A DNA stretch of 63,459 nt from assembly GCA_018699955.1 (NCBI GenBank), contig JABISG010000008.1, positions 1-63,459 of the forward strand, written 5' to 3'. This stretch comes from Planctomycetaceae bacterium (GTDB lineage: Bacteria > Planctomycetota > Planctomycetia > Planctomycetales > Planctomycetaceae). The notes below the pieces were generated by a model. The model did no database searches and was not told where the DNA came from. It saw only the letters and a program-made list of their open reading frames with translations. The position numbers were made by a program, and so were the translations under genes. This document shows positions 18,869 through 26,345 of the stretch, piece after piece; positions within the stretch are counted from its first letter, which is position 1; the number at the start of each line of letters is the position of its first letter.

Positions 18869-18904
18869 CGTCTGGGGGCTCCCTACGGTCGACCCCAGCC
18901 ACCC
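18869..18904 (-). repeat. 36-bp inverted repeat flanking RAYT 2, right arm
   Basis: CGTCTGGGGGCTCCCTACGG followed by TCGACCCCAGCCACCC, perfect reverse complement of the arm at 18209-18244. It contains an internal hairpin (CTGGGGG/CCCCAG region) and lies 18 bases before the stop of the next minus-strand gene. Confidence 0.9.
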
Positions 18905-18921
18905 CGCCGCCTTGTTAAGCA

Positions 18922-19365
18922 TCATTTATTTAACGCTTCGAGTGCATGATCTGAATATGTCTGCCAGTTCCTCATCGGTCCAAGCAATCGGTCAACCACA
19001 GTTATCGGCGGCACATCTTCGTATTTGAACATGGGCTTATCGACGAATTCAACTGGCCACAAAATTCGACTTGCAAAGTCGCTGGACGAAGCAAGGCAGA
19101 GTTGAAGCGGAGCGCCGAGCCGCGCACCAAGTGCAGTGAGGAAGGAGTCGCGTCCCTCGGCGTAGAAGGACGCTTCGTGCCACATTCCAGGCCCAGTACA
19201 AAAGCAGAGAACATAGTCATCGGCGAATGGTCCATTTTGATTGGTCGCCTCGCCAATGATCCGGATGTCGGCAATGCGAATGATCCAGTCAGGATATGTC
19301 GTCGACGTGTATTGGATCACGTCACCGTCTAGTTCGAGTCTTCCAGAGTCTTCCGACATCGGCAT
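18922..19365 (-). CDS. small soluble protein, unknown
   Basis: A 147-residue protein with no signal or membrane segment. Its N-terminal half looks like a beta-rich PH-like fold (GRLELDGDVIQYTSTTYPDW, IIRIADIRIIGEA, DYVLCFCTG), followed by a helical part (DSFLTALGARLGAPLQLCL). The start may be ATG 19365 or ATG 19359; neither has a clear ribosome site. No family recognised. Confidence 0.6.
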   Translation of the reverse strand: MPMSEDSGRLELDGDVIQYTSTTYPDWIIRIADIRIIGEATNQNGPFADDYVLCFCTGPGMWHEASFYAEGRDSFLTALGARLGAPLQLCLASSSDFASRILWPVEFVDKPMFKYEDVPPITVVDRLLGPMRNWQTYSDHALEALNK

Positions 19366-19419
19366 GATGCATAACTATGAGTCTTAGGCTTTCCCCACTC
19401 CGCTTTCCGCTTTTGCCCC

Positions 19420-20898
19420 CTACTCGTATTCCCACTTCAGCAACCACGGGTCTTTCGTCTGCTTCTGCCACGCCTTCAGCTTCGTCTGCAGTTCCAGCAG
19501 CTTGGCTGCGTGTTTGGCGTCGTTGGCGAGGTTGTGGATCTCGTGCGGGTCGGCTTCGAGATCGTACAACTCGTCCCGTTGGCGATGCAGATAAGCGTAG
19601 ACGGTGCGTTTGCCGTAGAACTCGTCTTTGTCGCGGAGCACGCTTTGCCAGGTGGGTGAGGCGTACAAATCGGACGCAAACGGGTATGGCAGTTGGTGCG
19701 CGATGTTGAACGTGTACTTGTACTTGCCGCTGCGAATGACCCGCATGGGATAGTACATGGTGATTTCGTGGAAGGTGTGCGAAGCGAAGACTTCGTTGAA
19801 TTTCGGCGCGTGCTCTTTGCCGAGGGCGGACATGAACGAGCGACCGTGGAACTTCCAGGGTTTCTTCGGTCCTCTGGTTACCCGTTGTCCGACATTATCG
19901 ACGGTGCGGATGGCGGGTGAGTCGGCCGGTTTGACGCCGCAGTAATCGAGGATGGTCGGCGTGATGTCCGACCAGGTCACCATCGCGTCGGTTGTACCAC
20001 CCGGATTTTTCGCCGTCGGGTCGCGCACAATCAACGGCAAGTTCGCACCCGGTTCGTACAAACACGTCTTCGCGCCGGGGAACGGCGGGCCGTTGTCGCT
20101 GAGAAAGATGATCATCGTGTCATCCCAGTGGCCGGTCGTCTTCAATGCATCGAGCAAATGGCCCAGCCCCTGATCGGCACGCGAGATCGCCTGGTAGTAC
20201 TCGGCCAGTTCCTGCCGAACTTCCAGCTTGTCGGACATCCACGGTGGAACAATGACGTCTTCCGGCTTGTAACGCACTTCCTTCACGCCGGGATAGAAAC
20301 CGGGCTTGTCGTTGTGATTGGCAAAGCCGCCGACACCACCACCGCGATGCGGGTCGCTGCTGCAGTAATACAAAAAGAACGGCCGGTCGTCGTTTTCCGA
20401 AATCCACTCCTGTGCGTTCTTCGCCATCCGTGCCGAGTTGCGGTTTCCCTGCACGCCCGTGTTGCGATAGGTCTCAAATTCGTAGACGTATCTGGGAGCA
20501 AGATGGTATTTGCCGACCGAACAGGTGCGATAGCCGGCCTCTTTCAAAATCACCGGCAGCGTCTGCACCGATTCGTAGGTGCTGAAGTGATTGTAACCGT
20601 GGGCGTGGCCGTAATGTCCGGTGGCGTGATTGTAGAGTCCGGTCATCAGTACCGAGCGACTGGCACTGCAACTGGCCGTGGTGCAGTAAGCTCGTGTGAA
20701 GCGAGTGCCGGCAGCGGCGAGCCGATCAAGTCCCGGCGTCTTAATCGCCTTATTGCCGTAACAGCCCACTTGAAATCCCTGGTCATCGACGACGTAGAGA
20801 ATGACGTTCTTCTGCCCGTCGGCAGCATCTGCCGGTGCCACAAAAAACGAACCGGCAAACGATCCCACACTCAGCATACACAACAGAAAACGGATCAT
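19420..20898 (-). CDS. secreted sulfatase, heparan N-sulfatase-like
   Basis: A 492-residue formylglycine-dependent sulfatase with signal peptide (cleavage near ADAADG). The metal site starts in ILYVVDDQG and the modified cysteine is in CSASR, within [19 protein letters not shown]; a maturase would convert this Cys to formylglycine. The run [18 protein letters not shown] and SVGKYHLAP, with [13 protein letters not shown] later, resembles sulfamidase (SGSH) more than arylsulfatases, so an N-sulfoglucosamine-type substrate is possible (inference). Planctomycetes carry many such genes for sulfated polysaccharide breakdown. Start ATG 20898. Confidence 0.92.
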   Translation of the reverse strand: MIRFLLCMLSVGSFAGSFFVAPADAADGQKNVILYVVDDQGFQVGCYGNKAIKTPGLDRLAAAGTRFTRAYCTTASCSASRSVLMTGLYNHATGHYGHAHGYNHFSTYESVQTLPVILKEAGYRTCSVGKYHLAPRYVYEFETYRNTGVQGNRNSARMAKNAQEWISENDDRPFFLYYCSSDPHRGGGVGGFANHNDKPGFYPGVKEVRYKPEDVIVPPWMSDKLEVRQELAEYYQAISRADQGLGHLLDALKTTGHWDDTMIIFLSDNGPPFPGAKTCLYEPGANLPLIVRDPTAKNPGGTTDAMVTWSDITPTILDYCGVKPADSPAIRTVDNVGQRVTRGPKKPWKFHGRSFMSALGKEHAPKFNEVFASHTFHEITMYYPMRVIRSGKYKYTFNIAHQLPYPFASDLYASPTWQSVLRDKDEFYGKRTVYAYLHRQRDELYDLEADPHEIHNLANDAKHAAKLLELQTKLKAWQKQTKDPWLLKWEYE

Positions 20899-21278
20899 CG
20901 AAATCAGCCTCGTCAGATCATAAGTTGCGAATGTCCACGGGAAACAGCCCGCGGTTCTTCCCAGTCGGTTCAGACCAGTATATCAGCGTGCATGGCGCGA
21001 CGCATGATCGCCGAGTCTCGGCGTGGGATTTTTTGCGAGTTGGGTAACTACGGCAGACCGCGTAGTTTGGCCCAACGAATCTCATCGCAGGAGGTTTTCC
21101 GCCGTGCATCGCGATGTCGGTTGTAGGGCCGCCAAAATGGCTACATTCGGCAATGTCTGCTTGCTCTGTTTCCGATGAATGGCGATACTGCCGGCCCTTT
21201 CTCCCGGTCCGGTCGGCGATGCGCCGATTGAAATCGTCTATTCCCCCCACCGTCATATCGTGTTGCGAGAAATCGCCG
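20899..21278. other. intergenic region without recognised features
   Basis: About 380 bases between divergent genes. Open frames here have no family resemblance or coding character that I can see, and I found no clear promoter or repeat. Confidence 0.4.
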
Positions 21279-22595
21279 ATGTCCACTGGTTTTGCCGGTT
21301 CCCGTTGTCAGGACGAACGCCGCCGCCGTCGGTTGGCAGGCGAAGCGGACGACTACGATTTCGACGATGAGTCGTCATCCTCGCGGGATGACGATGGATC
21401 GCGCGACGTTGATTCGATTGGCGATGAGGGAGAGATGCCGCCCGGTGACGTTCGCGTTTCCCATTTTCCGCTCGGTCGGTTGATTTCGCCGAAACTTTGG
21501 AAGTTGTGGGCGTTGGGTGTGCTGGGTCTATTGGTCGGCGGAAATCTGCTTCTGGCGGGAACGACATCGACGGTGGGTGATACGCAGTTCGGTCCCGGCT
21601 TTGCGCATCTGTTCGACTTAGCGGCAGGTCGCGCCGTGAAGCCGTTTGCGACGCTGCTGCTATTGGTATCAACTCAATTGGCCTGGTTCATCTGGTGGGT
21701 TCGGTCGCAAAGTCCGCGCGATTTCGACGGCCGTTTTCGCCAGTGGGGTTGGTGCGTGGCAATCGGAATGGGGGCGACTCTGGCCATCGCCGCCGACTTG
21801 CATCTCGCGTGGGCGAAGACGGCCATGTGGCTGTGGGAACCGGAATTCTGGCACGCCGAAGTCGCGGTGTGGCTGTTGCCCATCTGCCTTGCTGCCGCGT
21901 GGGTGTTGCGGACACTGCACCGGGAAATGCGCGACTGCCGGTCGAGCCTCTCCATGTTATGGATGGCGACCGCGTGTGGAGTTTGCATCGCCGTGCTTCA
22001 ACTGAATGTCGTGACGATATCGCTGCCGTCCGATGAAAACCGGCTGATGAGTTGGGGACTGGAACTTTCTGCCTGCTGGCTGCTATTCATGAGCCTGCTG
22101 CTGCATGCCCGGCACGTCGTGCATGTGACACCCGATCCGGCACAGATTCGCCCGCCGATGTTCCGCCTGACATCGATGTTACGTCTTCCGAAGATGCCGA
22201 AACGCAAGAAGCAAGCGAAGGCGGCGACCGTGGCCGACAATCCTGCAGACGAATCCATTGCAGCGGTGACAGCGGAAGAGAAAACGAAGAAACCCGCGAA
22301 ACGGAAACAGAAGCCTGCTCCTGTGAAAGTCGCGGCCGAGGACGTTCCGACTCCGCCCCCAGTTGAAGAGGAACTACCAACCACCGACGAAGCCGTAGCG
22401 GATGAAGTGTTTGAAGAACCGCCGACTGAACCGGAAACGCTATCGGCGGATGACGAAGAGAACGCGGAAGCTCCGGCGAGCATTCCAACCGACGTGCAAT
22501 CCATGAAGGGATTAACCAAGCGCGAACGCCGTCGGTTACGGAAGCAACAAAAAGAAGCGGAGCGCGCTGCCAAGTCACAAGGGCGGGCTGCCTAG
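21279..22595 (+). CDS. six-helix membrane protein with charged tails, unknown
   Basis: A 438-residue protein: an acidic, Asp/Ser-rich N-terminal tail of about 65 residues, six membrane segments between about residues 75 and 285 (KLWALGVLGLLVGGNLLLAG; ATLLLLVSTQLAWFIWWV; VAIGMGATLAIAADLHLAW; VAVWLLPICLAAAWVL; MWMATACGVCIAVLQL; LSACWLLFMSLLLHA), then a long Lys/Glu/Pro-rich tail ending in RRRLRKQQKEAERAAKSQG. I start at ATG 21279; an upstream in-frame start at 21114 gives an implausible leader. Family not recognised. Confidence 0.68.
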   Translation: MSTGFAGSRCQDERRRRRLAGEADDYDFDDESSSSRDDDGSRDVDSIGDEGEMPPGDVRVSHFPLGRLISPKLWKLWALGVLGLLVGGNLLLAGTTSTVGDTQFGPGFAHLFDLAAGRAVKPFATLLLLVSTQLAWFIWWVRSQSPRDFDGRFRQWGWCVAIGMGATLAIAADLHLAWAKTAMWLWEPEFWHAEVAVWLLPICLAAAWVLRTLHREMRDCRSSLSMLWMATACGVCIAVLQLNVVTISLPSDENRLMSWGLELSACWLLFMSLLLHARHVVHVTPDPAQIRPPMFRLTSMLRLPKMPKRKKQAKAATVADNPADESIAAVTAEEKTKKPAKRKQKPAPVKVAAEDVPTPPPVEEELPTTDEAVADEVFEEPPTEPETLSADDEENAEAPASIPTDVQSMKGLTKRERRRLRKQQKEAERAAKSQGRAA

Positions 22596-22617
22596 GGGTT
22601 CCGTCACCCACAAGACG

Positions 22618-22648
22618 CGATCCCAGGGGACGCGGCCCGTGGGCTTTG
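22618..22648 (-). repeat. palindromic repeat, family B
   Basis: CGATCCCAGGGGACGCGG followed by CCCGTGGGCTTTG, an inverted-orientation member of the dispersed family, between convergent genes, where it could serve as a bidirectional hairpin. Confidence 0.65.
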
Positions 22649-22666
22649 CATGAATTCAATCGGGAA

Positions 22667-23053
22667 TTACATCCAAAGTGGGCCGTCGCTGTCGGGGTGG
22701 GCGATGACGTTCTTGCTGGCGTACGACACCTCAAGCGGTGTCAAGCGAGTCGCCAGTTCAACGCCGCAAAAGAATGTCGCCTCGTCGGTGGGTGACACGC
22801 GCCGCACTGTGCCGCGGACTTCCTTATTGAACCGCTGAATTTCGTTGCTGAGCCGTATCTTGATCTGCTCGCCCAACTGCAGTTCTGTTTCGATGGACAA
22901 CGCCAGCCCGCCGGTGGAAACATTGTGCAGCGTAGCCGGTATTCCGGTCCGCATGTGATCGGTCTCGCGGACAACGACGGCATTAGCACGGGACGTGTAC
23001 CGACGGGTAAAACGGTCGTCCTGCGATTCGTCATGTCGTTTTGAATCTGTCAT
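22667..23053 (-). CDS. PilZ-domain protein
   Basis: A 128-residue single-domain protein resembling PilZ, a cyclic-di-GMP receptor. Motif 1 (RxxxR) is visible as RRYTSR at residues 17-22 and motif 2 (D/NxSxxG) as NVSTGGLAL around 44-52, followed by the beta-barrel strands GEQIKIRL and VRGTVRRV. Start ATG 23053; an in-frame extension to 23146 would reach nearly into the hslU end and is not needed. It follows hslU by 89 bases, so it could be the last gene of the hslVU unit. Confidence 0.8.
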   Translation of the reverse strand: MTDSKRHDESQDDRFTRRYTSRANAVVVRETDHMRTGIPATLHNVSTGGLALSIETELQLGEQIKIRLSNEIQRFNKEVRGTVRRVSPTDEATFFCGVELATRLTPLEVSYASKNVIAHPDSDGPLWM

Positions 23054-23142
23054 CGCGGTTCCCTGTTCGATGACTCGCCAGCCTGCGCGGTGCCAGAACG
23101 ACACCAGAGCCAAGGGCCGGAGATAGGCTGCCGCAACCAATT

Positions 23143-24492
23143 TCACAAGATGAATTTGCTGAGATCTTCGTCGCTGGTAATTTCCGCGAGCTGACTTTGG
23201 ACGTACTTGGCATCGACCGTCAGCGTCTTCTTCTTGACATCGGGTGCTGCAAAGCTGATCTCTTCCAGCAATCGTTCGACGATGGTGTAAAGTCTGCGAG
23301 CACCGATGTTCTGCGTCGTCTGATTCACCTTGTAAGCGATGTCCGCGATGGCTTCAATGCCGTCCGGTTTGAAACGGAGCTTGATGCCGTCGGTCAGCAG
23401 CAGGGCTTCGTATTGCTTTGTCAGCGAACTGGATGGCTCGGTGAGAATGCAGATGAAATCGTCGCGGGTCAGATCCTGCAACTCGACGCGAATGGGAAAG
23501 CGCCCCTGCAACTCCGGCATCAGGTCCGACAGCTTCGCCTGGTGAAATGCACCGGCGGCAATGAACAGCATGTGATCGGTCTGCACGCTGCCGTAACGGG
23601 TTTGCACGGTCGTGCCTTCGACGATGGGCAACAGGTCGCGCTGCACACCTTGACGGCTGACGTCGGCCCCCCGCGATCCTTCACCCGCGCCGCAAATTTT
23701 GTCGAGTTCGTCGAGAAAGACGATCCCGTTCGCTTCCGCCAACGCGATCGACTCTTCGTTGATCGCATCGCGATCCATCAGCGCTTCGGCTTCCTGTTCG
23801 AGCAGCACCTGTCGCGCCTCGGCGACCGTTACATCCCGCTCGCGGCTTTGCTTCGGCATGATGCGTTCGAACATGCTTTGGAAGTCGATGTCCATCTGCT
23901 CCATGCCGCCCATGCTCGAAAAAACCTGCACAGGAGACTGCCGCTGTTCGACGGTCAGTTCGACCTCTCGCTCTTCGAGTTCACCCGCTTTGAGTTTCTT
24001 ACGAAACTTTTCGCGGGTCCGTTCGTGACGTTTGACGCTTTCTTCGTGCGCTGCTTCGTCGGCAGCATCCCAATCGGGACCGGGAACGAGCAGATCGAGC
24101 AGGCGTTCTTCGACGCGCTGGCTGGCCACCTCTTCAATCTCGATGCGTTTCTGCGCCGTGACAAGATTGATGGCGGCATCGACGAGATCTCGGACCATGC
24201 TTTCGACGTCGCGGCCGTAGTACCCCACTTCGGTGTACTTGCTGGCTTCCACCTTGATGAACGGTGCGCCGGTGAGCTTGGCCAATCGGCGGGTAATCTC
24301 CGTCTTACCGACGCCGGTCGGACCGATCATGATGATATTCTTCGGCGTCACCTCGTTGCGAATTTCGTCCGGCAGGTTGTTCCACCGCCAACGGTTGCGC
24401 AAAGCGATGGCAACGGCGCGCTTGGCGTCGCCTTGGCCGACAATATGTTTATCCAACTCAGAAACCGTCTGGCGCGGCGTCATTTCGCGCAA
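23143..24492 (-). CDS. hslU: ATP-dependent protease ATPase subunit HslU
   Basis: AAA+ unfoldase ring that feeds the HslV peptidase. The 449-residue protein has Walker [10 protein letters not shown] at residues 57-65, Walker [11 protein letters not shown], sensor and pore segments ([15 protein letters not shown]), the I-domain around 150-220 and the C-terminal [16 protein letters not shown] tail ([12 protein letters not shown]), which docks into HslV. The start is a TTG at 24492, giving MREMTPRQ, which aligns with the usual MSEMTPRE; GGAGGAG lies 5 bases upstream. It overlaps the hslV stop by 13 bases. Confidence 0.96.
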   Translation of the reverse strand: MREMTPRQTVSELDKHIVGQGDAKRAVAIALRNRWRWNNLPDEIRNEVTPKNIIMIGPTGVGKTEITRRLAKLTGAPFIKVEASKYTEVGYYGRDVESMVRDLVDAAINLVTAQKRIEIEEVASQRVEERLLDLLVPGPDWDAADEAAHEESVKRHERTREKFRKKLKAGELEEREVELTVEQRQSPVQVFSSMGGMEQMDIDFQSMFERIMPKQSRERDVTVAEARQVLLEQEAEALMDRDAINEESIALAEANGIVFLDELDKICGAGEGSRGADVSRQGVQRDLLPIVEGTTVQTRYGSVQTDHMLFIAAGAFHQAKLSDLMPELQGRFPIRVELQDLTRDDFICILTEPSSSLTKQYEALLLTDGIKLRFKPDGIEAIADIAYKVNQTTQNIGARRLYTIVERLLEEISFAAPDVKKKTLTVDAKYVQSQLAEITSDEDLSKFIL

Positions 24493-25067
24493 CTTAACTC
24501 CTCCACAGTGATATTGTTATTGGTGTAGATGTCAATTTCGGAGGCGATGCCCAGCGATTCGCGGACCACCTCGCCTGCCGACAATTTCGAGTGTTTCAGA
24601 AGTCCCCGTGCTGCGGCGACGGCATAATTCCCGCCCGAACCGATACCGATGACCGAATCGGCCGGCTGTACGACGTCGCCCTGCCCCGTTATGAGCAAAC
24701 TGAATTCGGCGTTGACCACGATCATCAGTGCCTCGAGTCGGCGGAGAATGCGGTCGGTTCGCCAGTCGCGTGCCAACTCGGTCGCCGCACGCACAATATT
24801 GCCCGGGTAATCCTTCGCCTTGGCTTCAAAACGCTCTAACAGCGAAAACGCATCGGCGGTTGAGCCGGCAAAGCCGACGAGTACCTTGTTATCGAGCATC
24901 CAGCGAATCTTGCAGGTGTCTGACTTGAGAATGCTTTCGCCGTAAGTCACCTGACCATCGCCACCGATTGCCACCTTGCCCTTATGCCGAACGGTGAGAA
25001 TGGTTGTCGAGCGCGCAATGGGCCGCCGCTTCGAGGCGGACGAGAAACCGAAACCGGGGGCCGTCAT
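24480..25067 (-). CDS. hslV: ATP-dependent protease peptidase subunit HslV with N-terminal extension
   Basis: Threonine peptidase of the HslUV proteasome-like complex. The 195-residue protein contains [21 protein letters not shown], given here as TTILTVRH and GGDGQVT, plus [16 protein letters not shown] and the C-terminal [12 protein letters not shown]. The catalytic Thr is normally residue 2, exposed by Met removal. Here Thr21 is preceded by 20 residues ([10 protein letters not shown]...IARS) with no ATG, GTG or TTG in between, so maturation must remove a propeptide. Start ATG 25067 has AAGGACGG upstream. First gene of the hslVU unit. Confidence 0.95.
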   Translation of the reverse strand: MTAPGFGFSSASKRRPIARSTTILTVRHKGKVAIGGDGQVTYGESILKSDTCKIRWMLDNKVLVGFAGSTADAFSLLERFEAKAKDYPGNIVRAATELARDWRTDRILRRLEALMIVVNAEFSLLITGQGDVVQPADSVIGIGSGGNYAVAAARGLLKHSKLSAGEVVRESLGIASEIDIYTNNNITVEELSCAK

Positions 25068-25360
25068 GTGGAGCCGTCCTTGTGGAAAGTCGAACATCTG
25101 CGGTACGGGGCAAACCTAGCAACTTGGTGCGCGGGCCACAAGTTCGACGGTGGATGCGACGTTGCCGAATGGGTGCCACTGGCGTGCCGCCAGTGCCGAA
25201 CGCCCACCCGCCCGCCTTCACCCGACACAACCCGGCTTCCCCGGGCCACCGCCCCACCCGGCGACATGGTTTGCCGCCGAGTGAACGCGATGGGCTGAGA
25301 AGATCGCTTCGACCTTCCTGGCCGTCATTTCAAAGTTTGCCGATCATTGTGCAATGCCAG
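25068..25360. other. intergenic region with palindrome
   Basis: About 290 bases between hslV and the CBS gene. It holds a hairpin CACTGGCGTGCCGCCAGTG at 25178-25196 (CACTGGCG/CGCCAGTG type arms) and a C-rich tract to 25260. Overlapping open frames here look like chance. Confidence 0.5.
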
Positions 25361-25834
25361 TCATTGTGCGATGGGGGCGTCGTTCCTGTCGAAAATTGAA
25401 CTGAGATATAACAGGTCCGACTGCTTCCCCGGCGAAACCGCAAGCAGCTTATGAGCAGCTCGCAACACGTCGCGACGGCTGATTTGCCCCACCAGTCGGC
25501 CGGAACGCAACACCGGCAAACGACGCGATTCGGTATTGAGAAAGATCTGCGCGAGCGATAGCAGATCGGTCTCTTCGGTGGTTGTGCTAGCTTCGGTATC
25601 GATGAACGGATCAATCTGCGAGGCGGGCATGCTTTCGTAAGCCGCCTCGACCAGCACGCTCATGCAGCACTTTTCAGAGAACACGCCGAGGAACCTCCCG
25701 GCGGCATCGACGACCGGGGCACCGGAGATCTTGTGCTTGAGCAACAGACCAATCGCGTCGTACACGTCCATCCCAGGCGACAAAGTCACCAGACGTGTGA
25801 CCATAATATCTTTGGCGAGAGAGGGCGTGTTCAC
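25361..25834 (-). CDS. tandem CBS-domain protein
   Basis: A 157-residue protein made of two CBS domains, which bind adenosine nucleotides and usually regulate a partner. Domain 1 spans about residues 5-60 (AKDIMVTRLVTLSPGMDVYDAIGLLL, read as DIMVTRLVTL, KISGAPVVD, FLGVFSEKC) and domain 2 about 90-140 (LLSLAQIFLNTESRRLPVL, LVGQISRRDVLRA). I favour GTG 25834 because AGAAGGA lies 8 bases upstream; an ATG at 25843 sits directly on that site. Partner unknown. Confidence 0.85.
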   Translation of the reverse strand: MNTPSLAKDIMVTRLVTLSPGMDVYDAIGLLLKHKISGAPVVDAAGRFLGVFSEKCCMSVLVEAAYESMPASQIDPFIDTEASTTTEETDLLSLAQIFLNTESRRLPVLRSGRLVGQISRRDVLRAAHKLLAVSPGKQSDLLYLSSIFDRNDAPIAQ

Positions 25835-26135
25835 AACATACATCCTTCTGAATCGTGCACAACGAACGGCACACCGACGGCAAAGATATGAAAACAACCG
25901 TCGCTGATTGATGTGACCCGTAGAAGGGCCACCCAATAGGCTATCAGGATCGCCCCCTTGAAACAAAGAAATTCGACTCGACACAGCCGACCAGGGCGTA
26001 TAGTTACCCACACAACACTTGTCCCCGGTTTATGTTACGGCTATTTGGGTAATATTCTTTTTTCACAGATAACAGTGCGGAAATTACGCCGGAATCGATG
26101 TTTTCGAGCGGTGATGTGAAAACGCCCCGCACGAT

Positions 26136-26170
26136 TCAAAGCCCTCGGGCTGAGGCCCGGTGGATCGAGC
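26136..26170 (+). repeat. palindromic repeat, family B, diverged
   Basis: TCAAAGCCCTCGGGCTGAGG followed by CCCGGTGGATCGAGC, a diverged member of the family. Confidence 0.55.
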
Positions 26171-26280
26171 GGCATGCGTCGAAAAGTGGACAACCGCGGC
26201 AGTTTTTGATGTAATTGGGGACGTTGAGTCCTATATTTTCGTCCGCCGCTGATACCAATGCAGATCGTCAATGCCGCGAC

Positions 26281-26313
26281 TCAAAGCCCACGGGCTGCGT
26301 CCCGTGGGATCGA
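26281..26313 (+). repeat. palindromic repeat, family B, best copy
   Basis: TCAAAGCCCACGGGCTGCG followed by TCCCGTGGGATCGA: arms CCCACGGG/CCCGTGGG around CTGCGT. It lies in the leader of the cytochrome gene, 33 bases before its start codon. Confidence 0.8.
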
Positions 26314-26345
26314 TTGTGAGCAACGCTGTCAAAAGGAAAACGAAC

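Larger units (their letters stand above)
25835..26345. other. divergent intergenic region with two family B repeats
   Basis: About 500 bases between the CBS gene and the cytochrome gene, including an A/T-richer stretch (26040-26070). Two family B repeats are listed separately. No promoter stands out and no RNA gene was recognised. Confidence 0.45.

Noticed and set aside
19420..20898. CSASR instead of CxPxR in the sulfatase as an inactivating change
   Set aside because: The maturation motif allows Ala as well as Pro at that position, so the enzyme is probably active.
20918..21286. 122-codon minus-strand frame between the sulfatase and the membrane protein
   Set aside because: No hydrophobic pattern or family motif, and it overlaps the start of the better supported plus-strand gene.
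23197..24528. 443-codon plus-strand frame opposite hslU
   Set aside because: Antisense shadow of hslU; long only because of codon bias.
24982..25298. Open frames on both strands upstream of hslV
   Set aside because: Overlap the hslV start and a palindrome, with compositional bias only.
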